In this document: one piece after another, positions 25,269 to 33,801 of the stretch
How the letters are laid out: each line of letters begins with the position of its first letter
How positions within the stretch are numbered: the first letter of the stretch is position 1
Source: Pseudonocardia sp. HH130630-07
Lineage (GTDB): Bacteria; Actinomycetota; Actinomycetes; Mycobacteriales; Pseudonocardiaceae
Direction: 5' to 3'
Assembly (NCBI RefSeq): GCF_001698125.1
Contig: NZ_CP013854.1
Span: 5,518,001-5,582,000 of the forward strand
Length of the DNA: 64,000 nt
Notes under the pieces: generated by a model
The model's input: the letters and a program-made list of their open reading frames with translations, nothing else
The model's database searches: none
What the model was told of the DNA's origin: nothing
Translations under genes and position numbers: made by a program

Positions 25269-27278
25269 TCAGCGGCGGTCGAACACCGCGGTGACCGGTC
25301 CGTCGGCCCGGTAGCCCTGGCGGTGCAGCCAGGTGTCCAGCTTCGACTGGACGGTCCGCAGGTCCGGGCGCTTGTGCGGCTCGGTCCGCATGGCCTGCTT
25401 GAGCAGCGACAGGTGCGCGGTACGGCCGGGCAGGTGGGTGAGCTTCGCCCCCGCGGCGGCCGCCCGGAGACCGGCGACCGCGTCGCTCGACTCACCGCGC
25501 GGCGGCGATCCGCTGAGCGCGAAGGACACGGCGGCGGCGAGCTGCCAGCCGTCCGACGCCGGGGACGCCGGTTTGCCGGCCGCCGCCTCCGGGGCCAGGT
25601 AGTCGGGCGTGCCGAGGACGTAGCCGGTCTGGGTCAGCGTGGAGTCGCCCTGCTTGCGGGCGATCCCGAAGTCGATCAGGTGCGGATGGCCCTGCGGGTC
25701 GACGACGATGTTGCCGGGCTTGATGTCGCGGTGCAGCACACCCGACCGGTGTGCCGTGTCCAGTGCGCCGGCGACTCCGGTCCAGATCCGCGCCGCGGAG
25801 ATGTCGTCGACCGTGCCGCGCTCGGCCACCAGCTCGCCCAGCGACCGGCCGTCGACGTACTGCATGACGATGACCAGGCCGTCCATGCCCTGCAGGCCCG
25901 GGTCGGAGGAGGCGTGCAGCAGGTCGTAGATCTCCACGCAGCACGGGTGGCGCATGGACCCCAGCGCGGCCGCCTCCCGCCGGATCCGCTCCTCGGTCTC
26001 CGGGTCGGCGGCGTGCGCGGACTTGACGGCCACGGTGTGCCCGAGCTTCGCGTCGTGCGCGAGCCACACCCCGCCGAAACCACCGGCGCCGAGCCGCTTC
26101 ATCAACCGGAAGCGGGGAGCCCGCGGTGGCCCGCCGGGAGCCGGCGCGGCGAGCGTGGGACGGCGCGGCGGCCCCGGCGGCGGGACCCGGCCGGCGCCCG
26201 ACGGGGCGGCACCCCGCAACGGACCGGCGGCCGGGTGCGCCGGTGGCCCGGCCGGTGGCCGCCCCACGGCGCCCGGGGGCGGGCCCGGCGGGCGGGCGGC
26301 GGGCGGGGCGGGGAGCGAGCCGAACCCGGCGTAGGGCGCCCCGCGCTGCACCGACGGGGGGCCGGCGTGCGCGGACCGGCCCGACAGGTCGACCGGGCGT
26401 TCCGGTTCGCGCTGGGCGAAGCGGTCGGCGAGCCGCTCGGCGACGCTCGGGGTGGCACTCACTCCGCCGCGGGTACCGGTACCGGGACCGCGCCCGGACC
26501 GGGACGACCCGCCGGTCGCGACCGGGACCGGCCGGGACGGCGGGGGTGGCGGCACGCTGCGCCCGGCACGGAGCTGCTCGATCCGGGCGCGCGAGGGCGG
26601 CGGGACCATCGGCACCACGAGCACACCGGCGAGGCTGCCGACGAGCACCCCCACCCACAGGTGCTCGGCGGTCCCCGCCGGGACGGTGGCGGTCAGCAGG
26701 ATCAGCGCGAAGAACGGCAGCCAGAAGAACTTGGCGGGCCAGCGGGGACCGCGGCGCAGCGCCGTGCGGGCCTGCACCGCCACCAGCATCACGGCGAGCA
26801 GCGGGACGACGCCCAGCAGCACGACCGCGGTCACCGAGGTGACGATGTCGCCGCCGATGGAGTCCGCCACGCTGCCGCGGCCGAGGTAGCTGCTCTGGGT
26901 GCCGACGAGGTCGCAGGTGGCGACCCGGATCGACTCGGTGGTCGGCGCGTCCAGCCCCGGGACGGCCGGCACCCCCTGGGTCGCCTGGGCGAACACCGCC
27001 CCGGCGCCGACGAACACGGCCAGCGGCAGCAGCCCGCCGGCGAGCACCCCGATGCCGCCCAGGAGCACGCCCTCGGCCATCCCGTAGCCGCTGCCCGACC
27101 CGGATCCGATCCGGCGGCGCAGCAGCGACACCACGACGGCACCGGCCGTCGGCAGCAGACCGGTGAGCACGCCGAGTGCCGTGACCGACCACGCCCAGTC
27201 ACCGGGACAGGCGTCCGGTACGCCGAGCCCCCGGATCCCGTCCAGCAGCCCGGCGACGAGCGCCACCAGCGCGTCCAC
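25269..27278 (-). CDS. Serine/threonine protein kinase with N-terminal membrane domain
   Basis: A 669-residue Hanks-type kinase with reversed layout. Residues ~1-225 hold about five hydrophobic helices with an external loop, ~230-385 are a Pro/Gly/Ala-rich linker, and the kinase domain occupies ~390-660. Catalytic elements are intact: glycine loop LGAGGFGGVW, lysine in VAVKSAH, HRDIKPGN, DFG in IDFGIAR, and GTPDYLAPE. Actinobacterial Pkn kinases usually have the kinase first and the transmembrane segment after it. A PASTA or other known sensor domain is absent. GTG at 27278 is the start. It is convergent with the TauE gene at a 15-base distance. Confidence 0.9.
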   Translation of the reverse strand: MDALVALVAGLLDGIRGLGVPDACPGDWAWSVTALGVLTGLLPTAGAVVVSLLRRRIGSGSGSGYGMAEGVLLGGIGVLAGGLLPLAVFVGAGAVFAQATQGVPAVPGLDAPTTESIRVATCDLVGTQSSYLGRGSVADSIGGDIVTSVTAVVLLGVVPLLAVMLVAVQARTALRRGPRWPAKFFWLPFFALILLTATVPAGTAEHLWVGVLVGSLAGVLVVPMVPPPSRARIEQLRAGRSVPPPPPSRPVPVATGGSSRSGRGPGTGTRGGVSATPSVAERLADRFAQREPERPVDLSGRSAHAGPPSVQRGAPYAGFGSLPAPPAARPPGPPPGAVGRPPAGPPAHPAAGPLRGAAPSGAGRVPPPGPPRRPTLAAPAPGGPPRAPRFRLMKRLGAGGFGGVWLAHDAKLGHTVAVKSAHAADPETEERIRREAAALGSMRHPCCVEIYDLLHASSDPGLQGMDGLVIVMQYVDGRSLGELVAERGTVDDISAARIWTGVAGALDTAHRSGVLHRDIKPGNIVVDPQGHPHLIDFGIARKQGDSTLTQTGYVLGTPDYLAPEAAAGKPASPASDGWQLAAAVSFALSGSPPRGESSDAVAGLRAAAAGAKLTHLPGRTAHLSLLKQAMRTEPHKRPDLRTVQSKLDTWLHRQGYRADGPVTAVFDRR

Positions 27279-27398
27279 GGCGCACTCCCCCTCGCACCCC
27301 GATCACCCGGCCGGTACGGCCGGGCCCCCCACTATCGCATCACCGGTTCGGCGGACGGTTCCGCCTACCGGGAGTGGCGGGCCGGCACGGGGGTGAGA

Positions 27399-27941
27399 TC
27401 AGTGCTGGAACAGGTCGAGATCGGTGTTGAACCGGTCCAGCAGCCCGGCCAGCGCCTCCCGGTCGGACTGCGGCCAGTGGGCGATGACGTCGCGCAGCGG
27501 GGCCAGCCGGGCGGCGCGCACCTGCTCGCGGGCGGCCATCCCGGCCGGGGTCAGCGTGACGCTCACCGAACGCGGGTCGCGCTCGTGCGGGGACACGTCG
27601 ACCAGGCCCGCCCGGGACAGCCGGGACACCTGACGACTGGCGGTCGGCTTGCTCACGCCGAGCTTGCCGGTGAGCGTGGTCAGCGAGAGGGCGCCCTCGT
27701 CGTCGAGCAGCATCAGCACCGGGTAGGTGTAGCGGTCGACGGCGTCGTTCGGGCCGTAGCCGTGTGCCCACACCGACTCCATGGTGCGGCGCACCAGGAG
27801 GGTGACCTGCTTCTCCAGGGACTGCAGGGACTTCTCGGCGGCTCCGTCGGTTCCGGTGTGCCGCGGCTCCTGCACGGGCGCGCGCTCGACGGTGGCGACG
27901 CCTGCGCTGCCGCCAATCGGGCTAATCGGACTTTCGGTCAT
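27399..27941 (-). CDS. MarR family transcriptional regulator
   Basis: A 180-residue winged-helix regulator. Residues ~50-140 hold the MarR domain: LSLTTLTGKLGVSKPTASRQVSRLSRAGLVDV in consecutive parts and the basic wing HERDPRSVSVTLT. I chose ATG at 27941, seven bases after TACCAT (27954-27949), a leaderless arrangement; ATG at 27950 is an alternative. A perfect 15-bp palindrome lies immediately upstream, so autoregulation is likely. It is divergent from the DUF427 gene, a possible second target. Effector not evident. Confidence 0.9.
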   Translation of the reverse strand: MTESPISPIGGSAGVATVERAPVQEPRHTGTDGAAEKSLQSLEKQVTLLVRRTMESVWAHGYGPNDAVDRYTYPVLMLLDDEGALSLTTLTGKLGVSKPTASRQVSRLSRAGLVDVSPHERDPRSVSVTLTPAGMAAREQVRAARLAPLRDVIAHWPQSDREALAGLLDRFNTDLDLFQH

Positions 27942-27959
27942 GTTTCGCATGGTACACAC

Positions 27960-27974
27960 GTTGCGGACCGCAAC
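27960..27974. promoter_or_regulatory. Perfect 15-bp palindrome, likely MarR operator
   Basis: GTTGCGG-A-CCGCAAC lies six bases upstream of the TACCAT box of the marR gene, inside the -35/-10 spacer. A further TTGCG-like half site occurs at about 27982-27989 (seen on the minus strand as ATTGCGAT). Confidence 0.6.
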
Positions 27975-28059
27975 ATTCGGGATCGCAATCACGTAAGCGG
28001 ATCGAAAGGTACGCGCTTCGGACGGCCGTACTGGCCGGTCCCGGTGATCTCTGGTTGCG

Positions 28060-28103
28060 TGGTGTCCGTGCCGCCCCGGACCAGCCGTGCGGCACGGACA
28101 CCA
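28060..28103 (+). promoter_or_regulatory. Leader hairpin abutting the ribosome site of the DUF427 gene
   Basis: TGGTGTCCGTGCCGC (28060-28074) and GCGGCACGGACACCA (28089-28103) are perfect 15-base arms with a 14-base loop. The ribosome site GGAGGG starts at the very next base, and the GTG follows at 28115. If transcribed it would form a strong stem flush with the ribosome site; if not, it is a large operator. Confidence 0.65.
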
Positions 28104-28114
28104 GGAGGGACACC

Positions 28115-28945
28115 GTGGGACTCACCCGGACCGACGGCCCGCTGTCGTCGTACGCGCCGGCGACCGTCAACTACGCGATCGACGGCCCGCCGCACAAGCT
28201 GCTGCTGCACCCGTTCCCCCGCCGGGTCCGGGCCGAGGTCGCCGGGCGGACCGTGCTGGACACCCGGCGCGGCGCGCTGCTGCACGAGTCGAACCTGCTC
28301 CCGGTGCTCTACGTGCCCGAGGCCGACCTCGACACCGGGCTGCTGGTCCCGTCCGGGCACACGACGCACTGCCCGTTCAAGGGCGACGCCGCCTACCGGT
28401 CGATCCAGGTCGGCGACACGATCCGGGCCGACACGGTGTGGAACTACCCGGAACCGGTCCCGGCGGCGTCCTGGCTGCACGGCCTCGCCGCGCTGTACTG
28501 GGGCGCGGCCGACGCCTGGTACGACGAGGACGAGCAGGTGTTCGCCCACCTCACCGACCCCTGCACCCGGGTCGACGTGCGCCCCACCCACCGCCACGTC
28601 GTCGTCACGCACGTCGCACCGGACGGTTCGACGACGGTGCTGGCCGAGTCCCACCGCCCGTCCGTGCTGTCCGAGACGGGACTGCCGAACCGCTGGTACC
28701 TGCCGCCGGAGGACGTGACGGTCGCCTTGTCGGCCGGACGGACCAGGACCCGGTGCCCCTACAAGGGCGAGGCGCACTACCGGCACGCGGACCTCCCGGG
28801 CGGGACCCGGCTGACCGACGCATTCTGGCTCTACCCCGACCCGCTGCCGGAGTCGGCCCGGATCGCCGGGCTGCTGTGCACCGCGGGCGGCCGGCGCGAC
28901 GACGGCTCGGAGGTCACCGTCACCGTGGACGGCGACCCCGCCTGA
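28115..28945 (+). CDS. Protein with two DUF427 domains
   Basis: A 276-residue cytoplasmic protein with tandem DUF427 domains. Each repeat carries a strongly similar core: HTTHCPFKGDAAYRSI (residues ~86-101) and TRTRCPYKGEAHYRHA (~210-225), the CP(Y/F)KG motif being the hallmark of the fold. No enzymatic activity is established for the family. GTG at 28115 follows AGGAGGGACACC; upstream reading to 28055 would pass through the leader hairpin. It is divergent from a MarR regulator and convergent with another. Confidence 0.85.
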   Translation: MGLTRTDGPLSSYAPATVNYAIDGPPHKLLLHPFPRRVRAEVAGRTVLDTRRGALLHESNLLPVLYVPEADLDTGLLVPSGHTTHCPFKGDAAYRSIQVGDTIRADTVWNYPEPVPAASWLHGLAALYWGAADAWYDEDEQVFAHLTDPCTRVDVRPTHRHVVVTHVAPDGSTTVLAESHRPSVLSETGLPNRWYLPPEDVTVALSAGRTRTRCPYKGEAHYRHADLPGGTRLTDAFWLYPDPLPESARIAGLLCTAGGRRDDGSEVTVTVDGDPA

Positions 28946-28954
28946 GTCGCGCCG

Positions 28955-29440
28955 CTACTCCTCGTCCTCGCAGATGATCAGCGACTCCAGCGCGGGCAGC
29001 GCGGCCTCCAGCGCGGCCCGCTGGCCGGCGTCGAGCCGGTCCAGCCGCCGCGCGATGAGGGCCGTGCGTTCGTTGCGGACCTCGCGCAGCTTGACCCGGC
29101 CGGCCTCGGACACCGAGACGAGCACGCCGCGCGCGTCGCCGGGATCCGGGGCCCGCTGGACCATGCCCTGCTCGTCGAGCGCGGAGAGCACCCGCGACAT
29201 CGTCGGGGCGGTGACGCCCTCGCGCCGGGCCAGCTCGGACAGCCGCAACGGACCCGCCTGCTCCACCGTGACCAGCGCGGAGAGCTGCAGCGGCGGCAGC
29301 GAGTCGGTGCCGTCGATCCGGATCCGCCGGTTCAGCCGGCCCACGGCCAGGCGGAGCCGGGACGCGATCTCGTCGTCCGGCACGTCGGGACGGCCCGCCA
29401 CGGCCGTCCTGGCGGATTCGTGTGCGCCGGAGTCACCCAT
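28955..29440 (-). CDS. MarR family transcriptional regulator
   Basis: A 161-residue winged-helix regulator with the MarR core LRLSELARREGVTAPTMSRVLSALDEQGMV (in consecutive parts, residues ~63-92) and wing DPGDARGVLVSVSEAG (~97-112). The end LIICEDEE is acidic. ATG at 29440 is the start; an inverted repeat with GATGCCA arms lies just upstream and may be its operator. It is convergent with the DUF427 gene (nine bases). Its target genes are not obvious here. Confidence 0.9.
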   Translation of the reverse strand: MGDSGAHESARTAVAGRPDVPDDEIASRLRLAVGRLNRRIRIDGTDSLPPLQLSALVTVEQAGPLRLSELARREGVTAPTMSRVLSALDEQGMVQRAPDPGDARGVLVSVSEAGRVKLREVRNERTALIARRLDRLDAGQRAALEAALPALESLIICEDEE

Positions 29441-29448
29441 CCGCCCAT

Positions 29449-29478
29449 GATGCCAAATATTCCCTGAGCAATGGCATC
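29449..29478. promoter_or_regulatory. Inverted repeat before marR
   Basis: GATGCCA (29449-29455) and TGGCATC (29472-29478) are perfect seven-base arms around an AT-rich 16-base centre containing AATATT, an unusually AT-rich spot in this sequence and a likely promoter/operator of the adjacent regulator. Confidence 0.45.
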
Positions 29479-29504
29479 GACCCGCCGGATCCGGGAGGTA
29501 CCGG

Positions 29505-30476
29505 TCAGAGCTTACGCAGCCGCACCCGGGTCACGTCGTGGCCGGCACCCTTGGTGAGCACCAGGCTGGCCCGGGACCGGGTGGGCAGGATGTTCTGCTC
29601 CAGGTTCGGTGCGTTGATCGAGGCCCAGATCGTCTCGGCCCGGGTGACGGCCGCGTCGTGGTCCAGCTCGGCGTAGCGCCGGAAGTAGGACTGCGGATCG
29701 CGGAACGCGGTCTCCCGCAGGCGCAGGAAGCGTTCCACGTACCAGCGGCGCACGTCCGCGGTGGCGGCGTCGACGTAGACCGAGAAGTCGATGAAGTCCG
29801 ACACCGTCAGCGCCCCCGCCGCCGCGGGCTGCAGGACGTTCAGCCCCTCGATGATGAGGATGTCCGGGCTGCGCACCACCAGCTCGGAGTCCGGCACGAT
29901 GTCGTAGGTCAGGTGCGAGTAGACCGGGGCCGTCACCTCGGGGCGCCCACCCTTGATCTCGGAGACGAAACGGAGCAGCTTGCGCCGGTCGTAGGACTCC
30001 GGGAACCCCTTGCGCTCCATCAGCCCGCGCCGCTGCAGCTCGGCCGTCGGGTAGAGGAACCCGTCGGTCGTCACGAGCTGCACGTCACGGTGTTCCGGGG
30101 ACCGGGCCAGCAGCAGCCGGAGCAACCGCGCCGTCGTCGACTTCCCGACGGCGACCGACCCGGCCACCCCGATGACGAACGGGGTGCGGGCACCCCCGGC
30201 ACCGAGGAACCGGCGGTACGCGCGGTAGAGCCGCCCGCCCTCCTCGACGTGCAGGTTCAGCAGCCGCGACAGCGGCAGGTAGACCTCGCGCACCTCGTCG
30301 AGGTCGACGAAGTCGCCGAAGCTGCGCAGCTGGTCCAGCTCCTCGGCCGTGAGCGGGACCCTCGTGGACGAGGCCAGCTGCGACCAGGACCGGCGGTCGA
30401 AGTCGACGAACGGGGACGCGGTGCCCCGGGCCAGGCCCGAGTGCCGCCGCCCGCCGTGGTGCGCCGGCGCCGTCAC
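29505..30476 (-). CDS. coaA: Pantothenate kinase, type I
   Basis: CoaA phosphorylates pantothenate with ATP, the first step of coenzyme A synthesis. The 323-residue protein has the P-loop GVAGSVAVGKSTTAR (~residue 105), DGFLYP (~140), and the family segments KGFPESYD (~157) and PAPVYSHLTYDI-like VTAPVYSHLTYD (~180). The C-terminal NLEQNILPTRSRASLVLTKG is canonical. GTG at 30476 overlaps the stop of the upstream SDR gene by four bases, so the two are translated together. Size matches E. coli and mycobacterial CoaA (~312-316). Confidence 0.96.
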   Translation of the reverse strand: MTAPAHHGGRRHSGLARGTASPFVDFDRRSWSQLASSTRVPLTAEELDQLRSFGDFVDLDEVREVYLPLSRLLNLHVEEGGRLYRAYRRFLGAGGARTPFVIGVAGSVAVGKSTTARLLRLLLARSPEHRDVQLVTTDGFLYPTAELQRRGLMERKGFPESYDRRKLLRFVSEIKGGRPEVTAPVYSHLTYDIVPDSELVVRSPDILIIEGLNVLQPAAAGALTVSDFIDFSVYVDAATADVRRWYVERFLRLRETAFRDPQSYFRRYAELDHDAAVTRAETIWASINAPNLEQNILPTRSRASLVLTKGAGHDVTRVRLRKL

Positions 30477-31231
30477 TGGTCCACCGAGGTCAGTGCGTAC
30501 TCGACGACCTGCGCCGGGCTGGTGAGCACGTGCACGATCGCGTCCGCCACCACGCCGGGCTCGAGCCCGACCGACGCCAGGCGCTCGGTGTAGCGGTCCC
30601 GCAGCGGGCCGGGCTCCCAGCCGTCGACGATCCCGGTACGCACGAAACCGGGCGAGAGCGTCGCCACCCGGACCCCGCGCGGCGCCAGCTCGGCCCGCAG
30701 CCCCTCGGACACGGCGTGCACCGCGTGCTTGGACGCGGCGTAGACCGCGCCCGCCGGGTTCGGGACCCGGCGCCCGGACATCGACGAGACGTTCACCACC
30801 GCCGGTGCCGTGCCGGCCTCCAGGTACCCGGCCGCGGCCCGGGTCACGACCAGCAGGGCGACCACGTTGAGGGCGAACATCTGCCGCCACTGGTCCGGCG
30901 TGGTCGGCTCGTCCCCGACGACCGGCCCGCCGTGGAACACCCCGGCGGCGTTCACCACCGCGTCCAGGCCGCCGAGCCGGTCGGCGGCGGTGTGCACGGC
31001 GGCGGTCGCACCGTCGTCGTCGGTCAGGTCGGCCGGGACGGCGACCGCTCCGGGCAGCTCCGCCGCCAGTGCGGTGATCCGGTCCGCCCGCCGTGCCAGC
31101 AGGGCCACCCGGGCACCCCGGGCGGTCAGCGCCCGCGCCGTCGCCGCGCCGATCCCGGCGGACGCTCCGGTCACCAGGATGCGGCGCGCGGACAGTGACT
31201 GGTCGGCCCGGGGCGACGTCGCCGTGGTCAT
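30473..31231 (-). CDS. Short-chain dehydrogenase/reductase
   Basis: A 252-residue classical SDR using NADP(H). Cofactor loop is LVTGASAGIGAAT (residues ~19-31), NAAG is at ~91, and the active site has NVSSMSG (~145) with YAASK (~163). It resembles SDRs annotated as serine/YdfG-type or general oxidoreductases; substrate unknown. ATG at 31231 has TAGGTT eight bases upstream. The four-base overlap with coaA makes it the first gene of a coaA transcript. Confidence 0.9.
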   Translation of the reverse strand: MTTATSPRADQSLSARRILVTGASAGIGAATARALTARGARVALLARRADRITALAAELPGAVAVPADLTDDDGATAAVHTAADRLGGLDAVVNAAGVFHGGPVVGDEPTTPDQWRQMFALNVVALLVVTRAAAGYLEAGTAPAVVNVSSMSGRRVPNPAGAVYAASKHAVHAVSEGLRAELAPRGVRVATLSPGFVRTGIVDGWEPGPLRDRYTERLASVGLEPGVVADAIVHVLTSPAQVVEYALTSVDQ

Positions 31232-31247
31232 GGCACACCAACCTAGA

Positions 31248-31279
31248 CGTCATGACGCCGGTGCAGACCGTGACGTCAC
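31248..31279. promoter_or_regulatory. Two ACGTCA-type palindromes in the SDR/CNNM divergent region
   Basis: CGTCATGACG (31248-31257) and GTGACGTCAC (31270-31279) are perfect ten-base palindromes, the first lying directly upstream of the TAGGTT box of the SDR gene. They are likely binding sites for an unidentified regulator. Confidence 0.35.
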
Positions 31280-31367
31280 TCGCAGCTCCCGCCGCGCGGG
31301 CCGGGTCCGGCCGCCGTATCGTCGTGCAGCGTTTCGCCCCGTCGTACCGATCCAGGAGCGCCCGCCG

Positions 31368-32717
31368 GTGACCGTGCTGTTCTCCCTGCTGGGCCTCGTC
31401 GCCGTGGCGGCCCTCACCCTGGGGACGGCCGTCTCGGTCGCCTCCGAGTTCTCGCTCACGGCGCTCGAACGCAGCCGGATCGACGCCGCGGCCGCCCGCA
31501 ACGACGACCGGCGCACCCGGTCCGTGCAGCGGGCACACGGCACGCTGTCGTTCCAGCTGTCCGGCTGCCAGCTCGGCATCACCGTCACCACGCTGGCCAC
31601 CGGTTACATCGCCGAACCGGCGATCGCCGAGCTGATCCGCCCGCTGCTGGAGCTGGTCGGGCTGCCCGCCGGCTGGGCGTCGGGCACGGCGACCGTGCTC
31701 TCCCTGGTCGTCGCGACGGCGCTGTCGATGGTGTTCGGGGAGCTCGTGCCGAAGAACCTCGCGATCGCCCACCCGCTGGAGGTCGCGCGGTCGGTGGTCT
31801 GGCTGCAGGCCGGCTTCGCCTCGGCGTTCCGCTGGCTGATCACCGGCCTGAACGGCGCGGCGAACGCGATCGTGCGGCGGCTGGGGATCGAACCGGCCGA
31901 GGAGCTGCGCTCGGCACGCTCCCCCGGCGAGCTCAGCTCGCTGGTCCGGGCGAGCGCGGAGAGCGGCAGCATCGACGCCGGCACGGCGGCCCTGCTCGAC
32001 CGGTCGCTGCGCTTCACCGACCGGATCGCCGAGGACGTCATGACACCGCGGGTCCGGGTCGAGACGATCGACGCCGCCGACACCGTCACCGATCTCGTCG
32101 CGCTGGCCCGCAGGTCCGGGTTCTCCCGGTTCCCGGTGATCGACGGCGATCCGGACACCCCGCTCGGGCTGGTGCACGTCAAGCAGGCGTTCGGCGTCCC
32201 GGCGGACCGGCGGGCGGACACCACGGTCCGCGAGCTCGCCCGGCCGGTGGAGACCGTGCCGTCGTCGCTGGACGGCGACGAGCTGATGACCCGGCTGCGG
32301 GCCGCGGGCCTGCAGACCGCCGTCGTCGTCGACGAGTACGGCGGCACCGCAGGGCTGGTCACCATGGAGGACCTGATCGAGGAGATCGTCGGCGACGTCC
32401 GCGACGAGCACGACCGGGCCGAGCAGAACCGGGTCCGCCGGATCGGTGACGGGGTCTGGGCGCTGTCCGGCCTGATGCGCGCCGACGAGGTCGACGAGGC
32501 CACCGGGTTCACCATGCCCCGGGGCGAGTACGAGACCCTCGCCGGGCTCGTCGTCGCCCGGCTGGGCCGGATACCCGAGGTCGGGGACGACCTGGTCGTG
32601 GACGGCTGGGGGCTGACCGTCCTGCGCCGGGACCGGAACCGGGTCGCGGAGATCCGGGTCGCACGGACCGCACAGCCCGGCTCGCAGCTCGGCTCGGACC
32701 AGGAGGTGCCGGCATGA
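31368..32717 (+). CDS. CNNM/CBS-domain membrane protein (hemolysin family, HlyC/CorC type)
   Basis: A 449-residue protein: N-terminal CNNM membrane domain with 3-4 helices (residues ~1-190, including SEFSLTALERSRIDAA and FGELVPKNLAIA), a CBS pair (~205-340, with MTPRVRV and GFSRFPVI), and a C-terminal CorC/HlyC domain (~350-435). The family is linked to magnesium or cobalt transport. GTG at 31368 follows CAGGAG. Its stop overlaps the next CNNM gene by four bases (ATGA), the typical actinobacterial tandem. The conserved VVVDEYGGTAGLVTMEDLIEEIVG in two parts confirms the family. Confidence 0.92.
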   Translation: MTVLFSLLGLVAVAALTLGTAVSVASEFSLTALERSRIDAAAARNDDRRTRSVQRAHGTLSFQLSGCQLGITVTTLATGYIAEPAIAELIRPLLELVGLPAGWASGTATVLSLVVATALSMVFGELVPKNLAIAHPLEVARSVVWLQAGFASAFRWLITGLNGAANAIVRRLGIEPAEELRSARSPGELSSLVRASAESGSIDAGTAALLDRSLRFTDRIAEDVMTPRVRVETIDAADTVTDLVALARRSGFSRFPVIDGDPDTPLGLVHVKQAFGVPADRRADTTVRELARPVETVPSSLDGDELMTRLRAAGLQTAVVVDEYGGTAGLVTMEDLIEEIVGDVRDEHDRAEQNRVRRIGDGVWALSGLMRADEVDEATGFTMPRGEYETLAGLVVARLGRIPEVGDDLVVDGWGLTVLRRDRNRVAEIRVARTAQPGSQLGSDQEVPA

Positions 32718-33801
32718 CGTCGGGAGACGTGTTCGCGCTCGTCGCCGCGATCGCCCTGCTGGGGGCGAACGCGTTCTTCGTGGGCGCGGAGTTCGCCCTG
32801 ATCTCGGCCCGCAAGGACCGGCTCGAGGCGATGGCCGAGGAGGGCTCGGCCGGGGCCAGGCGGGTGCTCGCGGCCTCGCACGACCTGTCCCGGATGCTGG
32901 CCGCGTCCCAGCTCGGCATCACGATCGCCTCGCTGCTGCTCGGCCGGCTCGGCGAGCCCGCGGTGGCGCACCTGATCGACGGGCCGCTCGCCGCGGTCGG
33001 CGTCCCGGATGCGCTGGCCTTCCCGATCGCGTTCGCGCTCTCGCTGATGATCGTCGTCGTGGCGCACATGCTGCTCGGCGAGATGGTGCCGAAGAACATC
33101 TCGATCGCCGGGCCGGAGCGGGCCGCCATCCTGCTGGTGCCGCCGTTCCTGGTGTGGACCGCCGCGGCGCGGCCGTTCATCGACCTGTTCAACCACATGG
33201 CCAACGGCACCCTGCGGCTGCTCGGCGTCACGCCGAAGGACGAGCTGGAGACGGCGTTCACGCCCGGCGAGCTGTCGGAGATGATCGACGACTCGCGGCG
33301 CGAGGGCCTGCTCGACGACGACGAGTCGTCCCGGATCGCCCGCACGCTGTCCTCGGCCGAGGCGACCGTCGCCGACGTCGTCGTCGCGGTGGACGACCTG
33401 GTCTGCCTGGACGGCACCCCACCGTCGACGCGCTCACCGCCGCGGTCGACCGGACCGGGTTCTCCCGGTTCCCGATCCGCAGCGCCCAGGGCCGGTTGAC
33501 CGGCTACCTGCACGTCAAGGACGTCCTCGACCTCGTGGACGCCGGATCGGTCGCCGTCCCGCCGCAACGCGTCCGCAGCCTGCCCCCGGTGCCGGTGAGC
33601 GCCCGGCTCGACGAGGCGCTCGGCGTGCTGCGGTCGGCGCGGGCGCACCTCGCCCGGGCCGTAGACGACGGAGGGACGACCGTCGGGGTGGTCACGATGG
33701 AGGACCTGACCGAGGCGTTCGTCGGCACCGTCCGGGACGCGACGCACGCGCCGGGGGTGGCGGCACGCCCGGCCGGCGGGGACGTACCGTCGGGAACGTG
33801 A
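32714..33801 (+). pseudogene. Second CNNM/CBS membrane protein, frameshifted in the CBS region
   Basis: The ATG at 32714 overlaps the previous gene by four bases. Residues 1-~235 read normally as a CNNM domain (EFALISARKDRLEAM, LGEMVPKNISIAGP) and the start of a CBS pair, up to DLVCLDGT. There the frame breaks at CACCCC (33415-33420): in frame it continues as unrelated Pro/Arg sequence to a stop at 33499, while the next frame resumes at once with PTVDALTAAVDRTGFSRFP and runs to 33801, ending in a second CBS segment GVVTMEDLTEAFVG. One extra C in the run restores a 362-residue protein. The C-run makes a sequencing error or a recent mutation equally likely. The CorC/HlyC domain is absent, as in many short paralogues. 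Confidence 0.8.

Noticed and set aside
25323..28718. Open frame of 1131 codons across the kinase, marR and DUF427 genes
   Set aside because: Crosses three real genes in both orientations and encodes no recognisable domain.
33411..33425. Programmed -1 frameshift in the second CNNM gene
   Set aside because: No canonical X-XXY-YYZ slippery heptamer and no clear downstream stem; a one-base loss in the C run is simpler.
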